From an uncultured Alistipes sp. (GTDB taxonomy: Bacteria > Bacteroidota > Bacteroidia > Bacteroidales > Rikenellaceae), in NCBI GenBank assembly GCA_947623965.1, contig CANQIF010000001.1:1-64000 (forward strand): a stretch of DNA of 64,000 nucleotides. Reading direction: 5' to 3'. Shown here in pieces: positions 27,543 to 37,726 of this stretch. Every line of letters begins with the position of its first letter. The stretch's first letter is position 1. The position numbers and the translations under genes were made by a program. The notes under the pieces were generated by a model. It saw only the letters and a list, made by a program, of their open reading frames with translations, was not told the origin of the DNA and did no database searches.

Positions 27543-28088
27543 CTACCGCGAAGCGGCGAGCGATGAGGGGGTGACCCCGTGCGAATCCCGGGCCCAGTCG
27601 CCGCGGGCGCGCAGCACCTGCTCGACGATGTCGCGCACGGCGCCGCGGCCGCCGTCGAACTCGGAGACGTAGCGCGAGACCTCGATCACCTCCGAAGCCG
27701 CATCGGCCGGGCAGACCGGCATCCCCACGGCCCGCATGCACTCCAGATCGGGAATGTCGTCGCCCATGTAGAGTACCTGCCGGGGGGCGAGGCTGTGGCG
27801 TGTCATGTAATCGCGCAGGGTCGCGATCTTGTCCATGCAGTCGATGTAATACTCCTGAACGCCCAACATCCGGAGCCGCCGTTCGAGCGTCGGGCCGTAA
27901 CCGCCCGTGATGATGCAGACGCGATAGCCGTGATGGATGGCATAGGCCAGCGCATAGCCGTCCTTGGCATTGTAGCAGCGGATGAAATCCCCCTCGGCCG
28001 TGGGAATGATGCGGCCGTCGGTCATCACGCCGTCGACGTCGAAGACCATCGCTTCGACCTGCGCTATATCTTCTTTGAAGTTTCCCAT
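27543..28088 (-). CDS. kdsC: KdsC-like HAD-IIIA phosphatase (Kdo-8-phosphate phosphatase)
   Basis: A 181-residue HAD phosphatase. Motif I is FDVDGVMTDG, motif II IITGG, and motif IV MGDDIPDLECM. This matches KdsC, which dephosphorylates Kdo-8-phosphate for LPS core synthesis. The first 25 bases overlap the end of the DUF2520 gene, so translation is coupled; the operon order yihY, DUF2520, kdsC recurs in Bacteroidetes as I recall it. Confidence 0.88.
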   Translation of the reverse strand: MGNFKEDIAQVEAMVFDVDGVMTDGRIIPTAEGDFIRCYNAKDGYALAYAIHHGYRVCIITGGYGPTLERRLRMLGVQEYYIDCMDKIATLRDYMTRHSLAPRQVLYMGDDIPDLECMRAVGMPVCPADAASEVIEVSRYVSEFDGGRGAVRDIVEQVLRARGDWARDSHGVTPSSLAASR

Positions 28089-28867
28089 ATATCTTTGCTT
28101 ATCAATTCGTAAAGGGTTCTTGCGAGAGGCTCCTCCGCGAGCAGGCCGAGGTGGCGTTCCTGCGTCGCGCGGTCGCCGCGGACGGCGGGGCCCGTCTGCA
28201 CGGCGGCGGGGTCGGCGGCATCGGCCGCCTTGGCCGCCGTCTCGAGCAGTAGCGGCTTGAGCACGTCGTAGGGGAGGTCGGCACGGCGCAGCACCTCCGC
28301 GGCGAGGCCGTACATACGGTTCGTGAAGTTGTTGGCGAAGACCCCCGCCAGATGGATCAGAGCCCGCCGCGCGGAGTCGGCATAGCGGACTTCGCCGCTC
28401 AACGTGCGGGCGAAGGCCTCGAGCTCGGGCAGCAGGGCAGGGTCGGCGCACTCCAAAAAGAGGGGGATCGAGCGGAAATCGACCCGGCGGCCCGCCGTGA
28501 AGCTCTGCAGCGGATAGAGGATCGCCCGCCGCGGGAAGCGGCCGAGGGCGTCGAGAGGCACGCTGCCCGCCGTATGGGCCACGACGGCCGTGTCGGGAAT
28601 CGGGAGCGTCGCGGCCACCCCGGCCACGGCGCGGTCGCTCACGGAGATCAGGTAGAGGTCGGCCGTCTGCACGAGCGCAGCCGGATCGGAGCTCCACGGC
28701 ACCCCGAGCGGCTCGGCCACGGCAGCCGCGCGAACGGGGTTGCGGGCCCAAAGCTGTACGAGGCGGCGCGGCTTTTCGTGATCGGCGCCGGGTTCGCCCT
28801 CCGTGAGGGCATGGGCGAGCGCTTCGGCCAGATTGCCGCTGCCGATAAGAACGATGCTGCGGATCAT
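28064..28867 (-). CDS. Rossmann-fold DUF2520 oxidoreductase-like protein
   Basis: A 267-residue protein with an N-terminal dinucleotide-binding fold (IVLIGSGNLAEALA) and a C-terminal helical DUF2520 domain containing HLAGVFANNFTNRMYGLA. The architecture resembles NADP-dependent F420 reductase and ketopantoate reductase, but no reaction is established. Its ATG overlaps the YihY stop codon by four bases (ATGA) and its own end overlaps kdsC by 25. Confidence 0.85.
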   Translation of the reverse strand: MIRSIVLIGSGNLAEALAHALTEGEPGADHEKPRRLVQLWARNPVRAAAVAEPLGVPWSSDPAALVQTADLYLISVSDRAVAGVAATLPIPDTAVVAHTAGSVPLDALGRFPRRAILYPLQSFTAGRRVDFRSIPLFLECADPALLPELEAFARTLSGEVRYADSARRALIHLAGVFANNFTNRMYGLAAEVLRRADLPYDVLKPLLLETAAKAADAADPAAVQTGPAVRGDRATQERHLGLLAEEPLARTLYELISKDIWETSKKI

Positions 28868-30171
28868 CGGATAAGATCGATTAGTCGGACGTTGCCTTGC
28901 GAGGCACGGGCCTGCTGTTTCATGGTCTCGAGCTCCTCCTCGACGCGCGAGAGGTCGCTGCCGGGGGCGAAGTCGAGCAGATCGATGCCGTGGCTCTCGA
29001 CCGCTTCGAGGACACCGTAGAGGGTCATCTGCGCGATTTCGTAGGCCGGGACGTAGGCCACGGCCCGTTCGTCCTCGCTCTTGTGCACGTCGATAAGCTG
29101 GCCCGAACGGGTCAGCTGGAAGAGAATGTCGTTGACGATGCGCGTCGGCAGGTTCAGCTCCTCGCGGATCCGCTCGGCCGGCACGGCGCCGTTGCGGTCG
29201 CGGAACTCGCGGACGATAAGCAGCATGACGGCAAGCAGGATCTTGCGCCGCTGGTCGTAGCTGATGCGCTGCGATTCGTGCTCCTCGCCGAAGCGGGCGA
29301 TGTTCTGGTAGGTGAACGAGAGTTCGCCGCCGATGAGGAGAATTTCCCACGAGATCTGGATCCAGATGAGGAAGAGAGGCAGGGCGGCGAAGCTGCCGTA
29401 GATGGCGTTGTAGGAGGTCATCCACCGCTGGACGTGGACGTAGCCCCACTGGAAGAGCAGGAAAACCGTGCCAGCAGCGATGCCGGCTGTCAGGGCGCTG
29501 CGGAAGCGCACGCGGGCGTTGGGGATGATGAGGTAGAGGAGGGTGAACATCGCCCAGATGAAGAGCATCGAGACGATCGTCGAGACGAAGTGGAAGTACC
29601 AGCTGTCGTCGATGCCGAGCAGCTCGTCGGCATAGCGCCCCACGGCGTTGGCGACGATCCAGCAGACGGGGACGATGAGCGTCACGGCGAAATAGTCGCT
29701 CCACTTGCGGGCGATGCTGCGGGAGGTTTTGACCTCCCAGATGTTGTTGAAGGCGCTCTCGATCGAGCCGAAGACCTGGATCACGGCCCAGAAGATCGCC
29801 ACGAGGGCCACGGCGGCCACGACGCCGCCCTGCGTGCGCGAGAGGGCGTTTTGGGCGAACGAGACGAGGTAGTCGATGATCTCGGGGTGCTGTGGAAAGA
29901 GGTTGTAGAGCGAGGCGGCGAGGCCGTCGGCCGGGCCGAAGCCCTTGACGATGGCGAAGGCCACGGCGATGATCGGCACGAGCGACATGACCGTGTAGTA
30001 GGTCAGCGCTGCGCTGCGGACCAGCGTGCCGTGGTTCAGCAGGCCGCGGATCATATAGAAAAGCAGCTTGTAGAACCGCACGAGCATCCGTGCGGCCGAC
30101 GTGGGCCACTCCTCCTCGCGTCGCTCGAAGATCGTTTCGGTAAAGAATCGGTAAAGTTTGTTTCGGCGCAT
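28864..30171 (-). CDS. YihY/BrkB-family inner-membrane protein
   Basis: A 435-residue membrane protein. Residues about 40-290 hold six hydrophobic segments of the YihY/virulence-factor-BrkB fold (for example TYYTVMSLVPIIAVAFAIV and IWIQISWEILLIGGEL). The C-terminal 140 residues are soluble and winged-helix-like (RIREELNLPTRIVNDILFQL). Once thought to be RNase BN, the family's function remains open. First gene of the operon with DUF2520 and kdsC. Confidence 0.9.
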   Translation of the reverse strand: MRRNKLYRFFTETIFERREEEWPTSAARMLVRFYKLLFYMIRGLLNHGTLVRSAALTYYTVMSLVPIIAVAFAIVKGFGPADGLAASLYNLFPQHPEIIDYLVSFAQNALSRTQGGVVAAVALVAIFWAVIQVFGSIESAFNNIWEVKTSRSIARKWSDYFAVTLIVPVCWIVANAVGRYADELLGIDDSWYFHFVSTIVSMLFIWAMFTLLYLIIPNARVRFRSALTAGIAAGTVFLLFQWGYVHVQRWMTSYNAIYGSFAALPLFLIWIQISWEILLIGGELSFTYQNIARFGEEHESQRISYDQRRKILLAVMLLIVREFRDRNGAVPAERIREELNLPTRIVNDILFQLTRSGQLIDVHKSEDERAVAYVPAYEIAQMTLYGVLEAVESHGIDLLDFAPGSDLSRVEEELETMKQQARASQGNVRLIDLIR

Positions 30172-30215
30172 CTTCTATGGGGCGCTCTCTTTTAATTTTT
30201 AGGGAGGCGGTGCTA

Positions 30216-30580
30216 AAGTACGAAAAGTCGGAGTAAAAAGCAAGTGTTCGGCTGATTCGGCCGGGTTCGCGGGTTTGCAAGTTCGCAGTTTTGCGGCGGG
30301 AGGCGGCAGCCCGCAGCCGAGCGGACGGGCTTGCGACTTTCGAGGAGCAGCCCTCCGCCCGGGGGCGGCTGCGGGCTGCTGCGGCTTCCGAGAAGCCGCA
30401 ATTCAAAATGAAGAATGAAAGATTAAAAATGAGCATTCGGAATCGGGCTGCAGCTTGCGAAGCGCCTGCACGAGCGGACGCAAAGGCGGACGCGAGTAAG
30501 CGGGCCTCCGCCGGGCGGAGGCTGCGGCCCGCTCGGCCTTTTCAAGGCCGAAAATCCGAACGGCGGCCCAGCATCGGCAG
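30216..30580. repeat. GC-rich composite repeat block with partial promoter unit
   Basis: A degenerate fragment of the 74-bp promoter repeat (30216-30265) lies upstream of yihY, followed by composite modules including the hairpin TCGGCCTT-ttc-AAGGCCGA (about 30535-30553), the CCTCCGCCGGGCGGAGG palindrome and AT-rich strings. Confidence 0.8.
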
Positions 30581-30650
30581 CCATCTTCCCAAAAACACCT
30601 TTTCATCGACCGCTGCAGCCGAAACCGTTTTGTTCCTGTTCCGTTTTTGC

Positions 30651-30658
30651 TATCTTTG
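30651..30658 (+). promoter_or_regulatory. malQ promoter -7 element TATCTTTG
   Basis: Exact TAnnTTTG match eleven bases before the malQ ATG at 30669. Confidence 0.7.
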
Positions 30659-30668
30659 TCATCGGAAA

Positions 30669-33347
30669 ATGCCATCGACTATGACGCTTCATCTTCAGAT
30701 ACCCTACCGGGCCCGCTACGGCGAGACGCTCTGTCTGCTGCTCGACGAGCCGACCGGGACCCGCCTCTGTCCGTTATCCTGCCGTGCCGGCGACTGTTGG
30801 TACGGCACGATCCGCATCGAGAACCCTGCGCACGAGCTGTGCTACCGCTATGAGGTCCGCCGCGGCGACGAGGTCATCCGCCGCGAATGGGGCGCTCCCC
30901 ACCTTCTCCGCCTCGCCGCAACGCCGAGCCCCGAACCCGAACCCGAACCCGGCCCAAACCTTAATCCGAACCTCAATCCTGACTCAAACCCGGAGCCCGG
31001 CCGGAAACCCGCCCCAGCACCCAGCCCGGAAACAGCAAACCCGGGAACGAGTCAAAAACCATCCCCGGCCGCCACTTCCTCCGCCTCGACGATCGATCTC
31101 TTCGACCGCTGGCACGAGGCGCCCGACGACCGGCCCTTCCGTTCGACGATGTTCACCGAGGGCATTTTCGCCCGTCCCGATCGTCTCTCCGTCCGGTCCT
31201 TGGGCACCGGCACGCCCGAGCCATCCTCCGCTCTCCCTTTGGCCGCCGACGAGGTGGTGATCCGCGCCGAAGCGCCTGTCGTCCGCCCGACGCAGCGGCT
31301 CGTGCTGGTCGGCGAGGGGCCGGCGCTCGGCGACTGGGAGCCGCGCCGCGGCATCGCGATGGACGACGCCGAGGCGCCTCTCTGGTGCGCCCGCATCCCC
31401 CGCAGCCGGCTGCAGCCCCCCCTCGCCTACAAATTCGCGATCATCGACCGCACCACGGGCGCGACGGTCGCCTGGGAGCGGGGCGACAACCGCCGTTTCG
31501 ACGAGGCCCTGCCCGCCGGCCGCACCACGGTGATCGACTCGCTGCGACCCCGCTTCGACCTCCCCGCCTGGCGCGGCGCAGGCGTGGCGATTCCGGTCTT
31601 CTCGCTCCGCTCGGAGCGCAGCTTCGGCGTGGGCGAGTTCGCCGACCTGAAGCTGCTCATCGACTGGGCCGCCCGCACGGGGCAGTCGATCATCCAGATC
31701 CTCCCCGTGAACGACACGACGATGAGCGACACCTGGCAGGACTCCTACCCCTACAACGCCAATTCGGCCTTCGCGCTCCATCCGCAGTACATCCGGCTCT
31801 CCAACGTCGGCCGGCTCGCCGACCCCGCCGAGGAGGCCCGCTTCGAGGCGCTCGGCCGCGAGCTCAACGCCCTTCCCGCAATCGACTACGAGCGGGTGAA
31901 CCGCGCCAAGATCGACTGCCTGCACCGCCTCTACCGCCAGGAGGGGGCCCGCACCTTCGCCACGGAAGCGTACCGCCGCTTCTTCGAACGCAACAGCGAC
32001 TGGCTCCGCCCCTACGCCCTCTTCTGCACGCTGCGCAGCCTCTACGGCACCCCCGATTTTCGCCGCTGGGGCGCTATGCAGCGCTACGATCCGGCCGCCG
32101 CGACCCGCTTCGAGCAGGCGCACCGCGACGAGATCGACTACCACCGCTTCGTCCAGTTCCACCTCGACCGCCAGCTGCGGGCCGTCCGCGACTACGCCCA
32201 CGCCCGCGGCGTGGTTCTCAAGGGCGACATCCCGATCGGCATCAGCCGCACGAGCGTCGATGCCTGGGCCGCCCCCGAGCTCTTCCACATGGACGCCTCG
32301 GCCGGCGCCCCGCCCGACGACTTCTCGGTGACGGGTCAGAACTGGGGCTTTCCGACCTACGACTGGGAGCGGATGGCCGCTGACGGCTACGCCTGGTGGA
32401 AACGCCGTTTCCGCAAGATGGCCGAATACTTCGACGCCTACCGCATCGACCACATTCTGGGCTTCTTCCGTATCTGGGAGGTTCCCGTGCGAGCCGTCAA
32501 CGCGCTGCTGGGACGCTTCAGCCCCGCCCTGCCCTATACCGCGGAGGAGATCGCCGCCTACGGATTCCGCTTCGACCCCGCGCGCCACACGGCCCCGATC
32601 GACCGCACGGACGACGTCCTCTTCGTCGAGGACGAGCGCCGGCCCGGCCATTACCATCCCCGCATCGCGGCGCAGCGGACCGCCCCGTTCCGCGCCCTCG
32701 ACGAGGAGCAGCAGCGCTGCTACAACCGGCTTTACGACGACTTCTTCTACCGCCGCCACGACGATTTCTGGCGGCGCGAGGCGCTGCGCAAGCTGCCGCC
32801 CCTGATCGCCGCGACCGGGATGCTCGTCTGCGGCGAGGATCTGGGAATGATCCCCCACTGCGTTCCCGACGTGATGGCCGGCGAACAGATTCTCTCGCTC
32901 GAGATTCAGCGCATGCCCAAGGAGTTCGGCGCGGCCTTCGGCGATCCGCAGCGCTATCCCTACCTCTCGGTCTGCACCACCTCGACGCACGACATGAACC
33001 CGATCCGCGCCTGGTGGGAGGAGGACCGGGCGCTGACCGGGCGTTTCTACCGCGAGGTGCTCGGCGGCCGGGGCGAGGCCCCCGCGACCTGCACGCCGGA
33101 GATCGCCGAACGGATCGTTGCGCAGCACCTCGCCTCGCCCGCCATGCTGACGATCCTGCCCTGGCAGGACTGGCTCGCGATCGACGGACAGCTGCGCCGC
33201 CCGAACCCCGCCGAGGAGCGGATCAACGTGCCGGCCAACTCGCGTCACTTCTGGCGCTACCGCATGCACATGACCCTCGAAACGCTCCTCGCGGCCGACG
33301 CCCTCAACGACCGCATCCGCCGGCTGATCGCCGAAAACGGCCGGTAA
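30669..33347 (+). CDS. malQ: 4-alpha-glucanotransferase with two starch-binding domains
   Basis: An 892-residue amylomaltase (GH77) that transfers alpha-1,4-glucan segments. Two CBM20-like domains come first (residues about 5-85 and 195-290), then the GH77 barrel. Catalytic signatures: nucleophile Asp in RIDHILGFF, acid/base Glu in GEDLGMIP and the third acid in STHDMNP. Between the CBM20 domains sits a low-complexity linker (30931-31085) of SPEPEPEPGP and NLNPNL repeats written in GAACCC-type hexamers. The start at 30669 follows the promoter; 30681 is a second in-frame Met. Confidence 0.94.
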   Translation: MPSTMTLHLQIPYRARYGETLCLLLDEPTGTRLCPLSCRAGDCWYGTIRIENPAHELCYRYEVRRGDEVIRREWGAPHLLRLAATPSPEPEPEPGPNLNPNLNPDSNPEPGRKPAPAPSPETANPGTSQKPSPAATSSASTIDLFDRWHEAPDDRPFRSTMFTEGIFARPDRLSVRSLGTGTPEPSSALPLAADEVVIRAEAPVVRPTQRLVLVGEGPALGDWEPRRGIAMDDAEAPLWCARIPRSRLQPPLAYKFAIIDRTTGATVAWERGDNRRFDEALPAGRTTVIDSLRPRFDLPAWRGAGVAIPVFSLRSERSFGVGEFADLKLLIDWAARTGQSIIQILPVNDTTMSDTWQDSYPYNANSAFALHPQYIRLSNVGRLADPAEEARFEALGRELNALPAIDYERVNRAKIDCLHRLYRQEGARTFATEAYRRFFERNSDWLRPYALFCTLRSLYGTPDFRRWGAMQRYDPAAATRFEQAHRDEIDYHRFVQFHLDRQLRAVRDYAHARGVVLKGDIPIGISRTSVDAWAAPELFHMDASAGAPPDDFSVTGQNWGFPTYDWERMAADGYAWWKRRFRKMAEYFDAYRIDHILGFFRIWEVPVRAVNALLGRFSPALPYTAEEIAAYGFRFDPARHTAPIDRTDDVLFVEDERRPGHYHPRIAAQRTAPFRALDEEQQRCYNRLYDDFFYRRHDDFWRREALRKLPPLIAATGMLVCGEDLGMIPHCVPDVMAGEQILSLEIQRMPKEFGAAFGDPQRYPYLSVCTTSTHDMNPIRAWWEEDRALTGRFYREVLGGRGEAPATCTPEIAERIVAQHLASPAMLTILPWQDWLAIDGQLRRPNPAEERINVPANSRHFWRYRMHMTLETLLAADALNDRIRRLIAENGR

Positions 33348-33374
33348 CGCCGCCCGACGACAGCAGAAGAACCT

Positions 33375-33680
33375 TGAATGGCTGGTGTCTGCGGGCTGCA
33401 GCCTGCGGAGGGCGCGCGCGAGCGGACCTGCAGGACGCGAGTTGCGGGCCTCCGCCGCCGGGAAGCTGCGGCCCGCTCGGTCCTAACGGACCGATTCCAG
33501 CTCGAGACGCGCCCGCAGCCGAGCGGATGGGCCTGCGACTTTAGAGGAGCAGCCCTCCGCCCGGGGGCGGCTGCGGGCTGCCGATTGCTTCGCAATCGAA
33601 TTTGCGGCAAAACGCCCCAGCAGCAACCGGCAGCTGCGGCCCGCGGCAGTTCCATTCGGAACTGCAAATAAAAAAATTGG
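33375..33680. repeat. GC-rich composite repeat block
   Basis: Modules as elsewhere, with hairpins CGGTCC-taac-GGACCG, CGATTGC-ttc-GCAATCG and GCAGTTCC-attc-GGAACTGC (33648-33667). Confidence 0.85.
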
Positions 33681-33739
33681 ACCTGTTACCCGAAAACCCT
33701 TTATACGAAAAACACTTTACCAAAACCAACAACCCGAAC

Positions 33740-35721
33740 ATGCGATCCTTCCACGCCTCCCTCCCGGTCCGGACCGGCTTCCAACTCCTCGCGGCGCTGC
33801 TCATGCTCTGGAGCACCCGCCTCCTCTTCGTCGCCTACAACTACGACTTGGTCGAGGTCCGGAGCCTCGGCGAACTCGCCCGGCTCGCAGCCGCCGGCCT
33901 GCTGTTCGACCTCTCGGCCGTCGTCTATTTCAACGCCCCTTTCCTGCTGCTGCGTCTGCTTCCCTTCCCCTTCGTCCGGACGCGCGGCTGCCGACGCCTC
34001 GCCGACGCCTGCTACTACGTCGCCAATTCCCTGCTGCTGGCGATCAACATCGGCGACATTCCCTTCTTCCGCTTCGCGGGATCGCGGCTCCGCTGGAGCT
34101 CGCTGGCCGATATCGCCGCCGATCCCAACTGGACGGGTATCACGCTCTCCTATCTGCGGGACTACTGGTGGGCCTACCTGCTCGCCATCGGCTGCATCGC
34201 CCTGACGATCCGTCTCTACAACCGCCTGAACACCCCCCCCCGAAAGAATCGCAAAATTCTGAAAATAAGCAATATATAGCAATTTCCCGCACGGCGGTCT
34301 TCCTGTTCGGCGCGACCGCGGCATTGGGTGCCATGCGGGGATTCGTCGTTTCGGGCAAACCGCTGTCGATCGGCGACGCCGTGCTCTACATCGACCGCGC
34401 GCCGCAGGTCGATGTCGTTCTGAACAGCCCCTTCTGCCTGCTCCGCTCGCTGAACAAGCACGACGAGCTCCACCGCTTCGACTGCTTCCCGGCCGCGGAG
34501 CTCGCCGCCCGCCGCACCTCCCTCCACCGGGGCTCCGCCCTGCCGCCCGCGAACCGCAATGTCGTCGTCATCACGATCGAGAGCGGCAATGCGATCTGGT
34601 ACGACGGCCTTTGCGCCGCCCCGAACGACGATCTGCGGGGCTTCGTTCCCTTTCTCGATTCGATTGCCTCGCAGAGCCTCGTCTGCCCGCGGCTCTTCGC
34701 CACGGGGGTCCGCTCCGTCGAGGGGCTCTCGGCCATCTTCGGCGGCTTCCCCACCTTCGCGCCGATGTCCTACGTCCTCTCGCCCTACAACGGCAACACG
34801 TTAGACACGCCCGCCCATCTGCTGCGGCGGATCGGCTATTCGACGGTCTTCTACTACGGCTGCAACCACGGATCGTACCACCTCGACCAGCTGGCGCACG
34901 CCGTCGGGTTCGAACGGGTGGTCGACCGGGCGGCCTTCGGCGACGACACGGCGTACGACGGCCACTGGGGCATCTTCGACCATGCCATGGGGGCCTATGC
35001 CGCGGAGGATCTCTCGCGAATGAAAGAGCCCTTTTTCGCCGGATGGTTCACCCTGAGCCCCCACGCCCCCTTCGTCGCCCCCGAAGCGTGGGTGCCCGAA
35101 AGCTTCCGCAATGCGGAGCCCTCGCCCCAGCGGAGCATGGCCTACACCGACCGGGCCATCCGCCACTTCTTCGAGAAGGCGCGCCGCCAGCCCTGGTTCG
35201 AACGCACCCTCTTCGTCATCACGGCCGACCACGGCTGCCGCGACCTTCGGAATACGCCCTACGACACGCCCTACCTGAAATACCAGCTGCCGTTCATCCT
35301 CTACGCGCCCGACGGCTCGATCGCCCCGGGGCGGATCGACGACCGGGTCATGGCGCAGTTCGACATCCAGCCGACCCTGCTCGGACTGCTGCACTACCCG
35401 CACGACTACGTCGCCCTCGGAACTGACCTTTTCGCCGATGCCGAGCACTACGCGATCAGCTTCGCCGACAACCAGTACCGCATCACGGGGCTGCGCTATG
35501 CGGTTCTCCTCTCGCCGGATGCCTCCCGGATCACGGCCGTCTACGACATCGCGAACGATCCCTGCATGACGGCGCCGGCCGACCGCTACGACGCGGCCGA
35601 AGCGGAGCGGATGGCCGACTGGGGCCGCGCCCTGCTGCAGGACTATGCCGACCGCATGATCGACGACCGTCTTTCGCTCGACCGGGACCGGAAGCGGAGT
35701 GACCGGAGCGCCCGAGACTGA
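33740..35721 (+). pseudogene. LtaS-like membrane sulfatase split by a frameshift at a poly-C tract
   Basis: Two abutting frames make one protein. Frame 1 (33740-34279) encodes about 180 residues with four membrane segments. Frame 2, open from before 34240 to 35721, holds a fifth membrane segment and a sulfatase-fold domain with ITIESGNA (metal Glu), a nucleophile region GVRSVEGLSAIFGG and ADHGC (metal Asp/His). They meet at nine C residues (34233-34241); a tenth C, or a -1 ribosomal shift, would join them into a normal LTA-synthase/phosphoglycerol-transferase-type enzyme of about 660 residues. It may be phase-variable, frameshifted in translation, or a sequencing error. The C-terminus runs into hexamer repeats. 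Confidence 0.82.
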
Positions 35722-35955
35722 GACCGTGACCGCGATCGGGACCGCGATCGGGACCGCGATCGGAATCGGGACGACCGGAGCCGAGACCGAGACTGCGATC
35801 GGGACCGAGACCGAAACTGCGATCGGGACCGGGACCGGGACTGAAGCGACCGGAGCCGGAGCAACCAGGGCGACCGGAGCCGGAGCAACCAGGGCGACCG
35901 GAGCCGAGATCGAGACCGAGACTGCGATCAGGACCGGGGCGACCGGAGCCGGTAA
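35690..35955. repeat. Degenerate GGGACC/GCGATC hexamer expansion
   Basis: About 260 bases of drifting six-base units (GGGACC, GCGATC, GAGACC, GGAGCC) begin within the last codons of the sulfatase and continue past its stop. Confidence 0.88.
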
Positions 35956-35995
35956 AAGCCCGCGGGACACACAGACCGCCGCCCCGGAAAACGGC

Positions 35996-36024
35996 GAAGC
36001 CCGCCGGAATTTCCGGCGGGCTTC
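35996..36024. terminator. Bidirectional terminator-like hairpin
   Basis: Perfect stem GAAGCCCGCCGGAA / TTCCGGCGGGCTTC between the convergent sulfatase and GT9 genes. Confidence 0.75.
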
Positions 36025-36049
36025 ATTCGATCATTGCCCCGGGGGCGCG

Positions 36050-37078
36050 CTATATCGTCCCTTTCGCGAGCACCTCTTCGACCTTCGCCACCACCTGTTC
36101 GGGCCGCACAGCCTCCAGACACCGGTAGTCGCCGTAGCAGCAGGGGCGGGCGCCGAAAGCCGAGCAGGGGCGGCAGGGCATCGACGCCTGCAGCGCCTGC
36201 GACAGCGGCGAGCCCCACCCCAGAAAGCCGAGGGCAGGGTGCGTCGCCCCCCAGATCGAGACGACGGGGGTCGCCACGAGCGCGGCCATGTGCATCGCCA
36301 GCGAATCCATCGAGACGAGGCAATCCTCGTGGGCGATCACCTCCAATTCACCGGCGAAGCGGACCCGCCCGAAGAGGGCCGTCACCTGCGGGTAGCGGGC
36401 GGCCATCTCCTCGGCGAAAACTTGCTCGCGGCCGCCGCCGCTGTGGATGAAGAGGCGGTCGCAGCGCGGCGCCAGCAGTTCGACGAGCCGCCGCGCATGC
36501 GCCTCGGGCCAGGTCTTGCCCGCGTGGGCCGAGAAGGGGGCGAAGCCGAGCCAGAGCCCCCGTTTCTCCCCCATCGGATTGTCGCAGACGGGCTTCACGG
36601 CCGGCGAGGGGTCCGGAAAAACGAAGCCCAGCCGCCGGAAGACGTCGCAGTAGCGGAGGACGCTGTGCCGCAGCGGCGCGAAGCCGCCGCCCGTTCCCTG
36701 GGCGCGGTACTTGGCCAGCCGCCCCTTGCGGATCGAGGCCACGCGGACCCCGTGCAGCCGCATCGAGAGGCGGAAGGCCTTCGAGCGCAGGACGTCGTGC
36801 ACGTCGGCCACGGCATCGACGCCGAGGCGCCGCACCTCGGCCGCCAGGCGCCACATGCCCCGCAGCGTATGATGCTCGTCCCGGGTCCGCACATCCACGA
36901 AACCGACGTCGAGGCCGCGGAAGAAGGGGCGGAACATCGCCGGCGTGGCGACGGTGATCTGCAGCCCGGGATAGGCGGCCCGAAGCGCGCGAAGGGCGTG
37001 CGGCAGCATCGCCACATCGCCCATCGCCGAGGTGCGCATCACCAGCAGGTGGCGCGGCAGTCCGTTATTTTTTGCCAT
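36050..37078 (-). CDS. Glycosyltransferase family 9 (heptosyltransferase-like)
   Basis: A 342-residue GT-B enzyme of the heptosyltransferase family, adding sugars to the LPS core at the inner membrane. The N-terminal HLLVMRTSAMGDVAMLPHALRAL is typical, as are the C-terminal nucleotide-sugar pocket residues around DCLVSMDSLAMHMAALVATPVVSIWGATHP. It overlaps the upstream DUF4254 gene by 14 bases. Confidence 0.92.
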   Translation of the reverse strand: MAKNNGLPRHLLVMRTSAMGDVAMLPHALRALRAAYPGLQITVATPAMFRPFFRGLDVGFVDVRTRDEHHTLRGMWRLAAEVRRLGVDAVADVHDVLRSKAFRLSMRLHGVRVASIRKGRLAKYRAQGTGGGFAPLRHSVLRYCDVFRRLGFVFPDPSPAVKPVCDNPMGEKRGLWLGFAPFSAHAGKTWPEAHARRLVELLAPRCDRLFIHSGGGREQVFAEEMAARYPQVTALFGRVRFAGELEVIAHEDCLVSMDSLAMHMAALVATPVVSIWGATHPALGFLGWGSPLSQALQASMPCRPCSAFGARPCCYGDYRCLEAVRPEQVVAKVEEVLAKGTI

Positions 37079-37667
37079 ACAACACCGGATTGAGCGCCGG
37101 GTCGTTGTACATCTTCATCTGCTTGTAGGTCTTCATGTATTTGCGACCCGCCTCGATGTCCTCGATGAGCTCCTCGATCGCCCGCGACAGATCGACCTGC
37201 TGCTGAAGCAGCACCTCGAGCTTCTTGCGGCAAGCGGCGAGGTGCGCCTCGTCGGCTTCGGTGCGCTCCGTTTCGACGCGCATGTGGTAAATCTTCAGGG
37301 CCAGGATCGAGAGGCGGTCGATCGCCCAGGCGGGCGTCTCGGTGTTCAGGCGGGCGTCGGCGGCCGGCACGATCGTCCGGTACTTGTCGAGCAGGTACGA
37401 GTCGATGTATTCGACCATGTCCGTGCGCTCCTGGTTCGACCGGTCGATGCGCCGCTTGATAGCCAGCGCCTCGACGGGATCGATTTCGGGGTTGCGGATG
37501 ATGTCCTCGAGGTGCCACTGCACCGTATCGATCCAGTTCTTGCGGTAGAGCAGGTGATCGAGCGAACCCGCCTCGAAGGGGTTCTCCATCGGATGATCGA
37601 CGTCGTCCCAGCGGTGATAGTCGGCGATGGCACGTTCGAAAATCCGGTTGGCGTTTTCCGTAAACAT
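37065..37667 (-). CDS. DUF4254 protein
   Basis: A 200-residue all-helical soluble protein of DUF4254, found chiefly in Bacteroidetes beside GT9 heptosyltransferases. It is rich in charged heptad-like helices (LEVLLQQQVDLSRAIEELIEDIEAG). Function unknown; the 14-base overlap with the GT9 gene argues for a shared role in LPS or glycan assembly. Confidence 0.88.
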   Translation of the reverse strand: MFTENANRIFERAIADYHRWDDVDHPMENPFEAGSLDHLLYRKNWIDTVQWHLEDIIRNPEIDPVEALAIKRRIDRSNQERTDMVEYIDSYLLDKYRTIVPAADARLNTETPAWAIDRLSILALKIYHMRVETERTEADEAHLAACRKKLEVLLQQQVDLSRAIEELIEDIEAGRKYMKTYKQMKMYNDPALNPVLYGKK

Positions 37668-37726
37668 ACGTTATGGGGTTTTAATGTTATTTTTCGTTTT
37701 TTCGGCCGGCACCCGGCCCGATACGC

